Shown piece after piece: positions 1 through 10,332 of a stretch of DNA of 64,000 bases. The notes below the pieces were generated by a model that saw only the letters and a list, made by a program, of their open reading frames with translations, did not search any database and was not told the origin of the DNA. The stretch's first letter is position 1. Every line of letters starts with the position of its first letter. The translations under genes were made by a program, and so were the position numbers. Origin of the DNA: Pseudomonas sp. B21-015 (GTDB lineage Bacteria; Pseudomonadota; Gammaproteobacteria; Pseudomonadales; Pseudomonadaceae); NCBI RefSeq assembly GCF_024749285.1, contig NZ_CP087196.1:5394001-5458000 (forward strand). Direction: 5' to 3'.

Positions 1-42
1 ATTCGTGACATCGGCGTCTGGCTCGCCGAGCGTTTGCGTTAA
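1..42 (+). CDS. Carboxylesterase/phospholipase, C-terminal end only
   Basis: Only the last 13 codons are inside the window, reading IRDIGVWLAERLR before the stop. This closely resembles the C-terminus I recall for P. fluorescens carboxylesterase II (ending in IHDIGAWLAARLG), a small serine alpha/beta hydrolase acting on short acyl esters. In P. aeruginosa a carboxylesterase gene also lies close to rhlB, which fits the context. The identification rests on a very short stretch, so it is tentative. Confidence 0.6.
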   Translation: MRDIGVWLAERLR

Positions 43-127
43 AAGCTACCCATTGATCCATCCCACTACGCCGCGCCCGATTCTTGCATTACACTGGCCG
101 GCGTATATTCCTTAACCAATTGATGAG

Positions 128-1615
128 ATGACCGTGCTCAAAGCACTCAAGAAAATGTTCGGTAAAAGCGAGGCTGAGCAGCTCGCGCCAGGCTCCAGCG
201 CTCCTTCTCATACGCCCAGCCACCGCACCGACGGTAATCAGCCTGGCAGGACCGCAACCGTAGCGGCACCGAAGCACGAGCCGGTGACCACACCAACCGC
301 CCCCTCTGCCCCGGCCATTTCCTCTGAACAGCCGCGCAGCGAAGCCCCGAAACCGGCAAAACCGCGTCGCGAACCGAAGCCAAAGGCACCGGTTATCCCG
401 TGGAAACTCGAAGACTTCGTCGTCGAGCCCCAGGAAGGCAAAACCCGCTTCCACGATTTCAAGCTCGCCCCCGAACTGATGCACGCCATTCAGGACCTGG
501 GCTTTCCGTATTGCACGCCGATCCAGGCGCAGGTGCTTGGCTTCACCCTCGCGGGCAAAGACGCCATCGGTCGCGCCCAGACCGGCACTGGCAAAACCGC
601 CGCCTTCCTGATTTCGATCATCACCCAGCTGCTGCAAACCCCGCCGCCCAAAGAGCGCTACATGGGTGAACCGCGGGCACTGATCATCGCCCCGACCCGG
701 GAGCTGGTGGTGCAGATCGCCAAGGACGCAGCCGACCTGACCAAATACACCGGCCTCAACGTCATGACGTTTGTCGGCGGCATGGACTTCGACAAGCAAC
801 TCAAGCACCTCGAAGCCCGTCACTGCGACATCCTCGTGGCCACTCCGGGCCGCTTGCTCGACTTCAACCAGCGCGGCGACGTGCATCTGGACATGGTCGA
901 AGTCATGGTGCTGGACGAAGCCGACCGGATGCTCGACATGGGTTTCATCCCGCAAGTGCGCCAGATCATTCGCCAGACCCCACCGAAGAACGAGCGTCAG
1001 ACGCTGCTGTTCTCCGCGACCTTCACCGACGACGTGATGAACCTGGCCAAGCAATGGACCACCGACCCGTCGATCGTCGAGATCGAAGCGCAGAACGTGG
1101 CCAGCGAAAACGTCGAGCAACACATCTACGCGGTGGCCGGCGCCGACAAATACAAACTGCTCTATAACCTGGTCAACGATAACGGCTGGGAACGGGTGAT
1201 GGTCTTTGCCAACCGCAAGGACGAAGTGCGGCGCATCGAAGAACGCCTGGTGCGCGATGGCGTCAATGCGGCGCAACTGTCTGGCGATGTGCCGCAGCAC
1301 AAGCGCATCAAGACCCTGGAAGGTTTCCGCGAAGGCAAGATCCGCGTGCTGGTGGCCACCGATGTGGCCGGTCGCGGCATTCACATCGACGGCATCAGCC
1401 ATGTGATCAACTTCACCCTGCCGGAAGTCCCGGACGACTACGTGCACCGCATCGGCCGTACCGGCCGTGCCGGCGCCGATGGTGTGTCCATCAGCTTTGC
1501 CGGTGAAGACGACTCCTACCAGCTACCGTCCATCGAGGCGCTGCTGGGTCGCAAGATCAGTTGTGAAACGCCACCGACGCATCTGTTGCGGGCGGTTGAG
1601 CGCAAGCGCCCGTAA
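128..1615 (+). CDS. rhlB: ATP-dependent RNA helicase RhlB (DEAD-box)
   Basis: A 495-residue DEAD-box RNA helicase. RhlB unwinds structured RNA and in many gammaproteobacteria works with the RNA degradosome. After a low-complexity Pro/Ala/Lys N-terminal extension of about 95 residues come the Q motif (CTPIQ), Walker A AQTGTGKT near residue 150, DEAD at 263-266, SAT, and [10 protein letters not shown] in the second RecA domain. The extension makes it longer than the E. coli protein and is typical of Pseudomonas RhlB. The ATG at 128 gives the full length. The gene stands alone, followed by a terminator, and precedes the dau cluster as in P. aeruginosa (PA3861, then PA3862-3864). Confidence 0.93.
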   Translation: MTVLKALKKMFGKSEAEQLAPGSSAPSHTPSHRTDGNQPGRTATVAAPKHEPVTTPTAPSAPAISSEQPRSEAPKPAKPRREPKPKAPVIPWKLEDFVVEPQEGKTRFHDFKLAPELMHAIQDLGFPYCTPIQAQVLGFTLAGKDAIGRAQTGTGKTAAFLISIITQLLQTPPPKERYMGEPRALIIAPTRELVVQIAKDAADLTKYTGLNVMTFVGGMDFDKQLKHLEARHCDILVATPGRLLDFNQRGDVHLDMVEVMVLDEADRMLDMGFIPQVRQIIRQTPPKNERQTLLFSATFTDDVMNLAKQWTTDPSIVEIEAQNVASENVEQHIYAVAGADKYKLLYNLVNDNGWERVMVFANRKDEVRRIEERLVRDGVNAAQLSGDVPQHKRIKTLEGFREGKIRVLVATDVAGRGIHIDGISHVINFTLPEVPDDYVHRIGRTGRAGADGVSISFAGEDDSYQLPSIEALLGRKISCETPPTHLLRAVERKRP

Positions 1616-1630
1616 CCCGGGCCGCAGGAC

Positions 1631-1666
1631 AAAAGGCGCAGCCGGAAACGGACTGCGCTTTTTTTT
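1631..1666 (+). terminator. Rho-independent terminator of rhlB
   Basis: A hairpin with GCGCAG (1636-1641) pairing CTGCGC (1653-1658), an A-tract upstream and a run of eight T downstream, starting 15 bases after the rhlB stop. Confidence 0.85.
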
Positions 1667-1703
1667 CGTCCGGTTTTTTCAACAGGAGCTTGCCCGAGAC
1701 AAC

Positions 1704-1724
1704 TAAAAGTCCATAATGGACAAA
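1704..1724 (+). promoter_or_regulatory. Candidate dau operator (palindrome GTCCATAATGGAC)
   Basis: GTCCAT-A-ATGGAC is a perfect 6+1+6 palindrome at 1709-1721, 33 bases before the chosen dauB start. The 17-mer TAAAAGTCCATAATGGA (1704-1720) recurs with 15 of 17 identities, in the same orientation relative to its gene, upstream of the binding-protein gene (5683-5699). DauR is the known D-arginine-responsive regulator of this locus in P. aeruginosa; that it binds here is inference. Confidence 0.6.
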
Positions 1725-1754
1725 TTAGTTTACCTTCAGCGCCCGGAGCCGACC

Positions 1755-2702
1755 ATGTCCAGCACGCCTTACGTGATCACCCAACCTCAGGCCCGCGAAC
1801 TGCTGGCGCAAGTCGACGTGCCGCAGATCCTGCGCAAGCTGTTCCGTGACCTGGCCGCCGGGCAAGCCGTGCAACCGGCGCAGCAGCTAGTGGAATTCCC
1901 GAAAGGTGCCGGGGACTTCATCAACTACCTGGGGGTGCTGGCCGAAGACGGGGTGTATGGCGTCAAGACGTCGCCTTACATCGTGCGTGAACAAGGCCCA
2001 TTGGTGACCGCCTGGACGCTGTTGATGTCGATGCAGACCGGCCAGCCGCTGCTGCTCTGCGATGCCGGTGAACTGACCACGGCACGCACCGCAGCGACAA
2101 CGGCGGTGGCGGTCGATGCCCTCGCGCCGCTGAAGGCCCGGCGCCTGGCGATCATCGGCAGCGGCAAAGTGGCCCAGGCGCACCTGCACTACGTCAAGGA
2201 CCTGCGGGACTGGCAAAGCATCAGCCTCTATTCACCGAGCCTGAGCGGCAAAAACGCCGAACCCCTGGCACAGCTCAAAAACCTCGATCCACGCTTGACC
2301 ATCGCCGACAGTCGCGAAGCCGCGATTCAAGACGCCGACGTGATCATGCTCTGCACCTCGTCGGCAGGCCCGGTGATCGACCCGTCCATCTTGAGCAAAC
2401 CGGCGCTGATCACCTCCATCAGCACCAACGCCCCGCGCGCCCATGAAGTGCCGCCGCAGAGCCTCCATGACATGCAGGTGTTCTGTGACTATCGTCAGAC
2501 CACCCCAGGCTCGGCCGGTGAGATGCTGATCGCCGGTGAACAGCATGGCTGGGACAAGCGCTTGATTATCGGCGACCTGCCCGACTTGCTCAGCGAAAAA
2601 GTACAGCGCCCCGAGTACGACCGCTCGGTGTTCTTCCGCTCCATCGGCCTGGGTCTGGAAGACATCGCACTGGCCAATGCCCTTTATCAATTACAGCGCT
2701 AG
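1755..2702 (+). CDS. dauB: NAD(P)H-dependent anabolic L-arginine dehydrogenase DauB
   Basis: A 315-residue member of the ornithine cyclodeaminase/mu-crystallin family. In P. aeruginosa DauB reduces 2-ketoarginine with ammonia to L-arginine, completing the racemisation of D-arginine begun by DauA. A Rossmann fold is visible (LAIIGSGKVAQAHL near residue 135). An earlier in-frame ATG at 1716 lies inside a palindrome that looks like an operator, so I place the start at 1755, which has CGGAG six bases upstream and gives the usual family length. It is first in a dauBAR order matching PA3862-3864. A REP pair separates it from dauA. Confidence 0.88.
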   Translation: MSSTPYVITQPQARELLAQVDVPQILRKLFRDLAAGQAVQPAQQLVEFPKGAGDFINYLGVLAEDGVYGVKTSPYIVREQGPLVTAWTLLMSMQTGQPLLLCDAGELTTARTAATTAVAVDALAPLKARRLAIIGSGKVAQAHLHYVKDLRDWQSISLYSPSLSGKNAEPLAQLKNLDPRLTIADSREAAIQDADVIMLCTSSAGPVIDPSILSKPALITSISTNAPRAHEVPPQSLHDMQVFCDYRQTTPGSAGEMLIAGEQHGWDKRLIIGDLPDLLSEKVQRPEYDRSVFFRSIGLGLEDIALANALYQLQR

Positions 2703-2711
2703 CACCTCGAT

Positions 2712-3974
<1,263 letters not shown>

Positions 3975-4024
3975 ACCTGATCCTGCCCCTCAGGTGACGT
4001 GCCCACACGATTGCGGCAAACTTC

Positions 4025-4050
4025 CAGCGCCCCTTTTTTACGGGGCGCTG
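4025..4050. other. Hairpin between dauA and dauR
   Basis: CAGCGCCCC (4025-4033) pairs perfectly with GGGGCGCTG (4042-4050) around a TTTTTTAC loop. No T-run follows the stem, so it is not a standard terminator; it may tune dauR expression relative to dauBA. Confidence 0.5.
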
Positions 4051-4072
4051 ACGCTGCCTGGAGCTCCACTGT

Positions 4073-4714
4073 ATGAATGCACCTGAAAAAGACTCGGCCC
4101 TGGACAACGTCTCCATGGACAACTTCCGCGCGATTGCCGATGCAATCGCCACGTTGTTCTTCCCTCACGCCGAGGTGGTGCTGCATGACCTGCGCACGCA
4201 AAAGGTTGATTACATTGCCAACAACCTGTCCAAACGGGAAATCGGCGACGACTCGTCGCTGGAAGACATGCTCAGCGAAGATGTCACTGAACGAAACATC
4301 GGGCCGTACGAAAAGCTCAACTGGGACGGCCAGAAGATTCGCAGCCTCAGCAGCGTGCTGCGCGACAGCGACGGTCATCCGCTGGCGGTGCTGTGCATCA
4401 ACCTGAATATCTCGTTGTTCGAAAACGCGAAAGCGGCGCTGGATTTGTTCCTGTCGCCGACCAAGCTGATTCCGCAACCGGACTCACTGTTTCGCGATGA
4501 CTGGCAAGAGCGTATCAACACCTTCCTGCACGCCTGGCTGCGCGAGCGTCAGTTGAGCCTGAATGTGCTGACCCGCGACCACAAACGTGAACTGGTGCTG
4601 GCCCTGCACGCCGAAGGCGCCTTCAAAGGCAAAAGCGCCTCCAACTATGTGGCCAATGTGCTGAACATGGGCCGGGCGACGGTGTACAAGCATTTGAAGG
4701 AATTGAAGGGCTGA
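4073..4714 (+). CDS. dauR: D-arginine regulator DauR (YheO/PAS-HTH family)
   Basis: A 213-residue cytoplasmic regulator with an N-terminal YheO-like PAS domain (roughly residues 15-120) and a C-terminal helix-turn-helix ending in SNYVANVLNMGRATVYKHLK. In P. aeruginosa DauR represses dauBAR and is relieved by D-arginine or its metabolite. The position as third gene after dauB and dauA supports the assignment. A TGGAG precedes the start by about 10 bases. Its likely target sites are the shared palindromes near 1704-1724 and 5683-5699. Confidence 0.88.
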   Translation: MNAPEKDSALDNVSMDNFRAIADAIATLFFPHAEVVLHDLRTQKVDYIANNLSKREIGDDSSLEDMLSEDVTERNIGPYEKLNWDGQKIRSLSSVLRDSDGHPLAVLCINLNISLFENAKAALDLFLSPTKLIPQPDSLFRDDWQERINTFLHAWLRERQLSLNVLTRDHKRELVLALHAEGAFKGKSASNYVANVLNMGRATVYKHLKELKG

Positions 4715-4740
4715 GCGCTGGGATGCGTGTTGTCTGCCAG

Positions 4741-4815
4741 GGCCCCCTCGCGAGCAGGCCCGCTTGTGTCTTGCGCAGGACTTAGACTGAGGGTGAGAGC
4801 CTGCTCGCGATGGCG
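4741..4815. repeat. Degenerate REP-like inverted repeat
   Basis: CTCGCGAGCAGGC and AGCCTGCTCGCGATGG face each other between the convergent dauR and binding-protein genes. Imperfect copy of the CGAGCAGGCTCG type REP. Confidence 0.5.
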
Positions 4816-4820
4816 ATCGA

Positions 4821-5597
4821 TCAATCGCCGTAGATGTCGGACTTGAAGTACTTCTCTGAAATCTTCTGGTATTCGCCACTGGCGCGAATGCCGTCGATGG
4901 CCGCGTTCAGTTCACTGACCAATTCGGTGTTGCCCTTGCGCACCGCAATCCCGGCGCCCTCGCCCACGTATTTCGGATCCTTGAGCTCCGGTCCGACAAA
5001 CGCGTAGCCTTTGCCTCGCGGCATCAACAGGAAGTCATTCAGTGGAATGGTGTCGGCAAAAATGGCATCGAGGCGACCGGCCGCCAGATCCATGTAGATT
5101 TCTTCGTTGTTGCCGTAGCGCTTGACGTTGATGCCCTTCGGCTCGAAAACCTCGGTGGCATAACGGTCGGTGGTGGTTGCGCGCTGCACGCCGATCGTCT
5201 TGCCCTTGAGGCTGGCGTACTGGTCATCCACGATCGCGCCTTCCTTCATCACCAAACGCGATGATGTGAAGTAGTACTTGTGGGTGAAGTCCACCGACTT
5301 CTTGCGGTCTTCGTTGATCGTCATGGACGACAGCGCCATGTCGATTTTCTTCACTTTCAGGGAAGGAATCAGACCGTCGAATTCGCCTTCAACCCACACA
5401 CACTTGACCTTCATCTGCGCGCACAGGGCATTGCCGATATCGTAGTCGAAACCGACAATTTCGCCTTTATCGGTTTTGGACGCGAACGGCGGATAAGCCG
5501 CTTCAATACCGATGCGCAGGCTCTTCTCGGCGGCGAACAGGCTACTGCACGCCAACAGGCTCAGGGCCAGACCGGTAATGAGGGGGAATTTCTTCAT
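4821..5597 (-). CDS. Periplasmic basic amino-acid-binding protein
   Basis: A 258-residue type 3 family solute-binding protein of an ABC importer, with a signal peptide ([24 protein letters not shown]) cleaved near residue 23 and the mature start [13 protein letters not shown] typical of lysine/arginine/ornithine binders. Family features [12 protein letters not shown] and [10 protein letters not shown] are present. It corresponds to PA3865, next to dauR. No permease or ATPase genes are adjacent, so it must share those from another locus. The gene is convergent with dauR and has a dau-like operator about 86 bases upstream. Confidence 0.88.
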   Translation of the reverse strand: MKKFPLITGLALSLLACSSLFAAEKSLRIGIEAAYPPFASKTDKGEIVGFDYDIGNALCAQMKVKCVWVEGEFDGLIPSLKVKKIDMALSSMTINEDRKKSVDFTHKYYFTSSRLVMKEGAIVDDQYASLKGKTIGVQRATTTDRYATEVFEPKGINVKRYGNNEEIYMDLAAGRLDAIFADTIPLNDFLLMPRGKGYAFVGPELKDPKYVGEGAGIAVRKGNTELVSELNAAIDGIRASGEYQKISEKYFKSDIYGD

Positions 5598-5682
5598 GTT
5601 CGTTCTCTCGCGGGTTGTTGTTGGTTTGGCAAGACAGAAGAAAGAGCTGAAACGGGGAAACGCCTTTTTTTGTACTTATAAT

Positions 5683-5699
5683 TCCATACTGGACTTTTA
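5683..5699 (-). promoter_or_regulatory. Second copy of the candidate dau operator
   Basis: Read on the minus strand this is TAAAAGTCCAGTATGGA, differing from the dauB site at two adjacent central positions only. It sits about 86 bases before the binding-protein start, suggesting joint control with dauBAR. Confidence 0.6.
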
Positions 5700-5787
5700 T
5701 GTATTAACCGTCAATCAAACGAACAGGGTTGGGCCTGGCCGATGGTCGGGTGGTGAGTCAGGGAGTTATCGGCTGAAGCGGAAGACC

Positions 5788-5863
5788 TCTTCGCGGGCAA
5801 GCCCGCTCCCACAATAGATCTGTGTGCGCATAACCCTGTGGGAGCGGGCTTGCCCGCGAAGAC
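5788..5863. repeat. REP pair downstream of moaE
   Basis: TTCGCGGGCAAGCCCGCTCC and its inverted partner with a short spacer, in the gap between the binding-protein promoter region and the moaE stop. Together with the operator this fills the 5598-5896 gap; no gene was found there. Confidence 0.9.
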
Positions 5864-5896
5864 GGCCTAAAGAACAACAAAGCAGCAACAGACTGC

Positions 5897-6349
5897 TTAC
5901 TTGTTCCAGCGATCCGCCGCCGCATGATCGCTGTCGCGCCCTTCAACCCAGCGCGGGCCATCGCGGGTGTTTTCCTTCTTCCAGAACGGTGCGCGGGTTT
6001 TCAGGTAGTCCATGACAAAGGCGCAGGCATCGAACGCCGCCTGGCGGTGGGCGCTGGCGGCACCGACAAAGACGATCGGCTCGCCCGGCTCCAGAGCGCC
6101 AATACGGTGCAGCACTTCCAACTTCAACAGCGGCCAGCGCTCCTCGGCCTCCGTGGAAATCTTGCCCAGGGCTTTTTCGGTCATGCCCGGATAGTGCTCC
6201 AGAAACATCCCGGCGACGTCGAGGCCGTCATTGAAGTCGCGCACGTAGCCGACAAAACTCACCACCGCACCGACGCCCACGTTCGCTGCGTGCATGGCGT
6301 TGACTTCCGCGCCGGGGTCGAACGCGGTGGACTGCACGCGAATCGCCAT
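5897..6349 (-). CDS. moaE: Molybdopterin synthase catalytic subunit MoaE
   Basis: A 150-residue MoaE, the large subunit of molybdopterin synthase. With thiocarboxylated MoaD it inserts the dithiolene sulfurs into cyclic pyranopterin monophosphate. Family signatures are clear: VSFVGYVRDFNDG, LEHYPGMTEK, HRIG, VGAASAHRQAAFDACAFVMDYLKTR in two parts, and the catalytic-site KKENTRDG region. It is last in a moaC-moaD-moaE operon, three bases after moaD, so the genes are translationally linked. Confidence 0.95.
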   Translation of the reverse strand: MAIRVQSTAFDPGAEVNAMHAANVGVGAVVSFVGYVRDFNDGLDVAGMFLEHYPGMTEKALGKISTEAEERWPLLKLEVLHRIGALEPGEPIVFVGAASAHRQAAFDACAFVMDYLKTRAPFWKKENTRDGPRWVEGRDSDHAAADRWNK

Positions 6350-6352
6350 GGC

Positions 6353-6595
6353 TCAGCCTCCGGTCACGGTCGGGAAAAACGCCACTTCATCGCCATCGCT
6401 CACCGGTTCGTCGAGCTGGCAGAGGTCTTCGTTGCGGGCGCACATCAGGTTCTGCTCGATCAGCACCTCGGCGCCGTCACATTGGGCCAGCAGCACGCGC
6501 ACATCATCGACCGTGGCGAAATCACCTTCAACCGTCACCGAATCCACGCCGAGCGCCTCACGGTAACGGGCGAAAAACTTCACGGTAACGTTCAT
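6353..6595 (-). CDS. moaD: Molybdopterin synthase sulfur carrier subunit MoaD
   Basis: An 80-residue beta-grasp protein ending in the required Gly-Gly (TVTGG), the site of thiocarboxylation by MoeB-type enzymes. The start [13 protein letters not shown] is typical; a longer reading frame upstream runs inside moaC and was rejected. The start ATG overlaps the moaC stop as ATGA, indicating coupled translation. Confidence 0.94.
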   Translation of the reverse strand: MNVTVKFFARYREALGVDSVTVEGDFATVDDVRVLLAQCDGAEVLIEQNLMCARNEDLCQLDEPVSDGDEVAFFPTVTGG

Positions 6596-7065
6596 GGCTG
6601 ATCCGCCTGGAAATGGCCGCTCTTGCCACCGAGTTTTTCCAGCAGCCGCACGCTCTCGATGGTCATGCCACGATCCACGGCCTTGCACATGTCATAGATA
6701 GTCAGCGCCGCCACGCTGGCGGCAGTCAGCGCTTCCATCTCGACGCCGGTCTGCCCGGACAACTTGCAGCGCGCCACGATGCGCACGGTGTCGTCGCCTT
6801 CGGCACTGAGTTCGACCTTGACGCCAGTGAGCATCAACGGGTGGCACAGGGGAATCAGATCGCTGGTTTTCTTCGCCGCCTGGATGCCGGCGATCCGCGC
6901 CACGGCGAACACGTCACCCTTGGGATGGCCGCCGCTGACGATCATCTGCAGGGTTTCGGGCAGCATGCGCACCAGCGCTTGGGCCGTCGCTTCACGGAAC
7001 GTCACGGCTTTTTCGGTGACGTCGACCATATTGGCGCGACCTTGGGAATCGAGATGAGTCAGCAC
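6592..7065 (-). CDS. moaC: Cyclic pyranopterin monophosphate synthase MoaC
   Basis: A 157-residue MoaC, which acts with MoaA on GTP to form the pterin precursor of molybdenum cofactor. Conserved stretches [46 protein letters not shown] (in part) and GGKSGHF are intact. I use the GTG start at 7065 because an AGGAG lies seven bases before it and the family protein begins MLTHLD; the in-frame ATG further upstream would add eight atypical residues. MoaA is not in the window. Confidence 0.94.
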   Translation of the reverse strand: MLTHLDSQGRANMVDVTEKAVTFREATAQALVRMLPETLQMIVSGGHPKGDVFAVARIAGIQAAKKTSDLIPLCHPLMLTGVKVELSAEGDDTVRIVARCKLSGQTGVEMEALTAASVAALTIYDMCKAVDRGMTIESVRLLEKLGGKSGHFQADQP

Positions 7066-7146
7066 AGGGTTACTCCTGATCAGGAGCATCGATTGTAAAC
7101 CTGCGGGTCAATTTTCCGCACGCTTGATTATGCGTTTACACCGAAC

Positions 7147-7238
7147 CCTGTGGGAGCGAGGCTTGCCCGCGATGCAGACGCTGCGGTTCAACAGGGACAC
7201 CTCGGTGATGCCATCGCGGGCAAGCCCGCTCCCACAGG
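7147..7238. repeat. REP pair between PhoH-type gene and moaC
   Basis: Inverted REP cores facing each other, spacer with a GATGC/GCATC-like arm, next to the terminator at 7254-7283. Confidence 0.9.
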
Positions 7239-7253
7239 TTATTCGTCGGGCAT

Positions 7254-7283
7254 AAAAAACCGGGCGGCTTTGGGCCGCCCGGT
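7254..7283 (-). terminator. Rho-independent terminator of the PIN-PhoH gene
   Basis: ACCGGGCGGC (7259-7268) pairs with GCCGCCCGGT (7274-7283) around a five-base loop; on the minus strand a T-run follows. It lies directly after the stop at 7297. Confidence 0.9.
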
Positions 7284-7296
7284 TCTATTGAAGCGA

Positions 7297-8691
7297 TTAC
7301 AGATGCGATTCGGCGTATTCGGCCAGAATCGAACGTGGCACCCCTTGCAGGGTGATGTGTACACCGTTGGGGAAGTCTTTGAAGCGTTCGGTCAGGTACG
7401 TCAGCCCGGAGCTGGTCGCGGACAGGTAAGGGGTGTCGATCTGCGCCAGGTTGCCCAGGCACACCACTTTGGAACCGGCGCCGGCACGGGTGATGATGGT
7501 TTTCATCTGGTGCGGCGTGAGGTTCTGGCATTCATCGATCAGGATCAGGCTCTGCTGGAAGCTGCGGCCTCGAATGTAGTTGAGGGATTTGAACTGCAAC
7601 GGCACTTTGCTGAGGATGTAGTCGACGCTGCCATGGGTGTTTTCGTCATCCATGTGCAAGGCTTCGAGGTTGTCGGTGATGGCGCCAAGCCAAGGCTCCA
7701 TTTTTTCCGCTTCGGTGCCGGGCAGGAAGCCGATTTCCTGGTCCAGGCCCTGCACGCTGCGGGTGGCGATGATGCGCCGGTAGCGTTTGCTGACCATGGT
7801 CTGTTCGATGGCCGCCGCCAGGGCCAGGATGGTTTTACCGGAACCGGCCGCGCCGGACAGGTTGACCAGATGAATATCCGGATCGAGCAAGGCGTACAGC
7901 GCCAGGCTTTGATAGATATCACGCGGTTTCAGGCCCCAGGCTTCCTGGTGCAACAGAGGTTCCTGATGCAGGTCGAGAATCAGCAACTTGTCGACCTGGA
8001 TTTCCTTGATCCAGCCGACAAAGCCCTGTTCGTCGATGATGAACTCATTGACGTGTACGGCGGGCAGGTTGTCGATCAGCTGTACCTGATGCCAGGTGCG
8101 GCCATGATCCTGCCGGGTTTCGACTTTGCTCACCCGGTCCCAGAAGGAGCCGGTCATGTTGTGGTAGCCATTGGGCAGCAGGGATACGTCGTCGACCAGT
8201 TGGTCGGTGCTGTAGTCCTCGGCCGCAATCCCGCAGGCCCGCGCCTTGAGGCGCATGTTGATGTCTTTGGTGACCAGCACCACGGGCAGTTTCGGATCGC
8301 GCGCGTGCAGGTCGATCAACTGGTTGATGATGATGTTGTCGTTCAGGTGCTCGGGCAGAATGATGTTCGGCTCGGCACGCTTGCTCATCAGAATTGACAG
8401 CAAGCCCTTCGGCCCGCTCTTGCCGCGCTGAATCGGCACGCCCTGTTCAACGTCCTCCGGTGAAGCATCACCCAGGGTCTTATCGATCAGCCGGATGGCC
8501 TGACGGCATTCGGCGGCCACGCTGTGATGCCCGCTCTTGAGCTTGTCCAGCTCTTCAAGCACGGTCATCGGGATGGCGACGTGGTGTTCTTCGAAATTAA
8601 GCAGGGCGTTTGGATCGTGAATCAATACGTTGGTATCGAGTACATAAAGGATTGGCTGGTTGGAAGAAGGGCTACGTCCGTGGTCATCCAT
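7297..8691 (-). CDS. PIN-domain/PhoH-like ATPase (PhoH2 type)
   Basis: A 464-residue fusion of an N-terminal PIN nuclease domain (VLDTNVLIHD near residues 17-26; acidic residues in PMTVLEELDKLK) and a C-terminal PhoH ATPase with Walker A GAAGSGKTIL and Walker B-like LILIDECQN. Such PhoH2 proteins are RNA-acting helicase/nucleases in studied actinobacterial examples; the role in Pseudomonas is not established. The equivalent gene in P. aeruginosa, PA3919, also lies next to moaC (PA3918). It has its own terminator, so it is probably transcribed separately from moaCDE. Confidence 0.9.
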   Translation of the reverse strand: MDDHGRSPSSNQPILYVLDTNVLIHDPNALLNFEEHHVAIPMTVLEELDKLKSGHHSVAAECRQAIRLIDKTLGDASPEDVEQGVPIQRGKSGPKGLLSILMSKRAEPNIILPEHLNDNIIINQLIDLHARDPKLPVVLVTKDINMRLKARACGIAAEDYSTDQLVDDVSLLPNGYHNMTGSFWDRVSKVETRQDHGRTWHQVQLIDNLPAVHVNEFIIDEQGFVGWIKEIQVDKLLILDLHQEPLLHQEAWGLKPRDIYQSLALYALLDPDIHLVNLSGAAGSGKTILALAAAIEQTMVSKRYRRIIATRSVQGLDQEIGFLPGTEAEKMEPWLGAITDNLEALHMDDENTHGSVDYILSKVPLQFKSLNYIRGRSFQQSLILIDECQNLTPHQMKTIITRAGAGSKVVCLGNLAQIDTPYLSATSSGLTYLTERFKDFPNGVHITLQGVPRSILAEYAESHL

Positions 8692-9027
8692 ACTCGGTCA
8701 CCTTATGTGGGAGCCAGTCGACGCAATACCGTTACAGTGCTGCGCCTCGAAGTGGCCACCGAATTCACCTGCGGGGACTCAAGTGAACTGCACACAAGCT
8801 GGGTCTTGGAAGACGCCACCTGTGTTGCAGGTTTCGGCGGTCTGTCTTCGTAATACTCCAAAACCTGTGACAGAAAAAAGCACTTTGACGCTTTTTTGAA
8901 GTTTATTTTGCAGAATGACCAATAGCACTTGGCGGACTGCCACCACCCCGCTAAAGTCGGAAGTCCGCCTGCACCGAAATCTCTCTCAAAAACGCCCCCG
9001 GCTCAATGTTTACGGGCTTTCTCCGTT
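8692..9027. other. Intergenic region upstream of PIN-PhoH gene
   Basis: 336 bases with no convincing gene. It holds the presumed promoter of the PIN-PhoH gene and, at 8874-8897, an AAAAAAGC/GCTTTTTT inverted repeat that could end transcripts from the deacetylase gene. A GC-richer weak stem followed by T's on the minus strand lies at about 8988-9018. Confidence 0.5.
8874..8897 (-). terminator. Possible weak terminator after the deacetylase gene
   Basis: AAAAAAGC (8874-8881) and GCTTTTTT (8890-8897) around ACTTTGAC. The stem is A/T rich, hence low confidence. Confidence 0.35.
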
Positions 9028-10152
9028 TCAGCGAAACGCGTCCTGACAATGCTCCCAACCGATCCCGCTTGGCGCCGTTTGTGTAATGAGCCAGGGCATC
9101 GCAGTTTTCAGCGCATCCTGCTTCACATTGAAGTTGATCACCCCGTGCCGCCACAGCAGCATCAGGGTCAACACCCGTTGTGCACTCTGGTTGCCCTTGA
9201 GCTTGCCGGCGCCGTCCTGGGCGTCGATGTCCCACAACGCCACTTGCAAACCCTGAGACGTGAAGAAGCCTTCAGCATCGGACCGACGCTGGCCATCGGG
9301 TGGACGAAACAGCGGTACGTAATTCTCCGGCAGCTTGCCTTTGACCAGCTCGACGCTGCGCCGTACCGAATCCTGCCAGTCTTGCCAGTGGCTGTGAGAG
9401 CGGAACTCCCAACCCTGTACACCCACGCATTGCTGCGAATAAGTGCCTTGCAGGCTGGTCACCGAACGCTCGGCCAGACGGGCCTGAATGTCCTTGCCGA
9501 GGACGAAGAACGTAGCGCTCATGTTCGATTTGCGCAGGTACTCGGTGACCCAGGCCGTGTTATCGGGCGTGGCATTGGCGGCACTGTCGAAGGTCAGCAG
9601 GAACAGGCGGTCATTCATGGCATCGCCATTGCGTTCATAGTCGCCAAAACGATCGACTTCGCTGCTGGTCTGCGGGAACAGCGCGGCCTTGCGCAACTGC
9701 TCGTCCAGGTACTGCGCGTGGAACAACCGGCTCGGCTCGGCCCACTTGATGTAATAGCTGTCGTCGCTGACCTGAAACTTGGCCGCTTGCTCACGCAAGG
9801 TGTCCATGTCCTCGACCAGAAAACAGAAGGAGGCATCCTGATCGCAACTGCGCTGGGCGAAGTTGTAGTTGGTCAGCAAACGCTGCCACAAGTGCTGACG
9901 CAGCTGGTTGACCGACGCCAGATTGAGGGTGCGCAGGCCCAGACGTTGAGCCAGGCTCGCTTCGTCCAGCGATTCACTGGCCAGCAGGACACGGGCGAAC
10001 ATGAGGATTTCGGCCCGCGAGGCGACGTCGAACAGCGTCGGGCTGCTGAGCTGCTCAGGCCAGGTGCTGCGATCCAGCGTCGCCACATCGCCCGGCGCCG
10101 CCAGGGCGCCAAAGCTCAACAGCCAGGCAAAGAATAGAAAAACGATACGCAA
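9028..10152 (-). CDS. Polysaccharide deacetylase (NodB) family protein, degenerate motifs
   Basis: A 374-residue exported protein with a signal peptide (LRIVFLFFAWLLSFGALAA), an alpha-helical middle part of about 160 residues, and a C-terminal NodB-like domain. I chose the TTG at 10152 because GGAGG stands nine bases before it and it starts exactly at the signal peptide. The domain shows LLTFDSAAN (Asp189), FRSHSHW (His253, His255) and FRPPDG. The usual motif 1 TFDDG has lost its second Asp, and motif 2 does not match HxxxH. It may have lost or changed metal-dependent deacetylase activity. The substrate is unknown. Confidence 0.75.
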   Translation of the reverse strand: MRIVFLFFAWLLSFGALAAPGDVATLDRSTWPEQLSSPTLFDVASRAEILMFARVLLASESLDEASLAQRLGLRTLNLASVNQLRQHLWQRLLTNYNFAQRSCDQDASFCFLVEDMDTLREQAAKFQVSDDSYYIKWAEPSRLFHAQYLDEQLRKAALFPQTSSEVDRFGDYERNGDAMNDRLFLLTFDSAANATPDNTAWVTEYLRKSNMSATFFVLGKDIQARLAERSVTSLQGTYSQQCVGVQGWEFRSHSHWQDWQDSVRRSVELVKGKLPENYVPLFRPPDGQRRSDAEGFFTSQGLQVALWDIDAQDGAGKLKGNQSAQRVLTLMLLWRHGVINFNVKQDALKTAMPWLITQTAPSGIGWEHCQDAFR

Positions 10153-10332
10153 TGGGATGCCTCCATAACAAAACCCGCGCGGCACTATATCCGATCCAAC
10201 ACCCTTCCCCGAAGTAACGACGATCCCCCAGGGTTTTACCGGTAGCCACCGATCATCACCTATGACCTTGATAGCTGGAGTCAACACAGACAACCCCCTA
10301 GAATCGCCCCCACGATTAAAGGAGACGACTTC

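Noticed and set aside
1716..1754. Earlier in-frame ATG for dauB
   Set aside because: It sits inside the palindromic candidate operator and lacks a ribosome site, while the ATG at 1755 has one.
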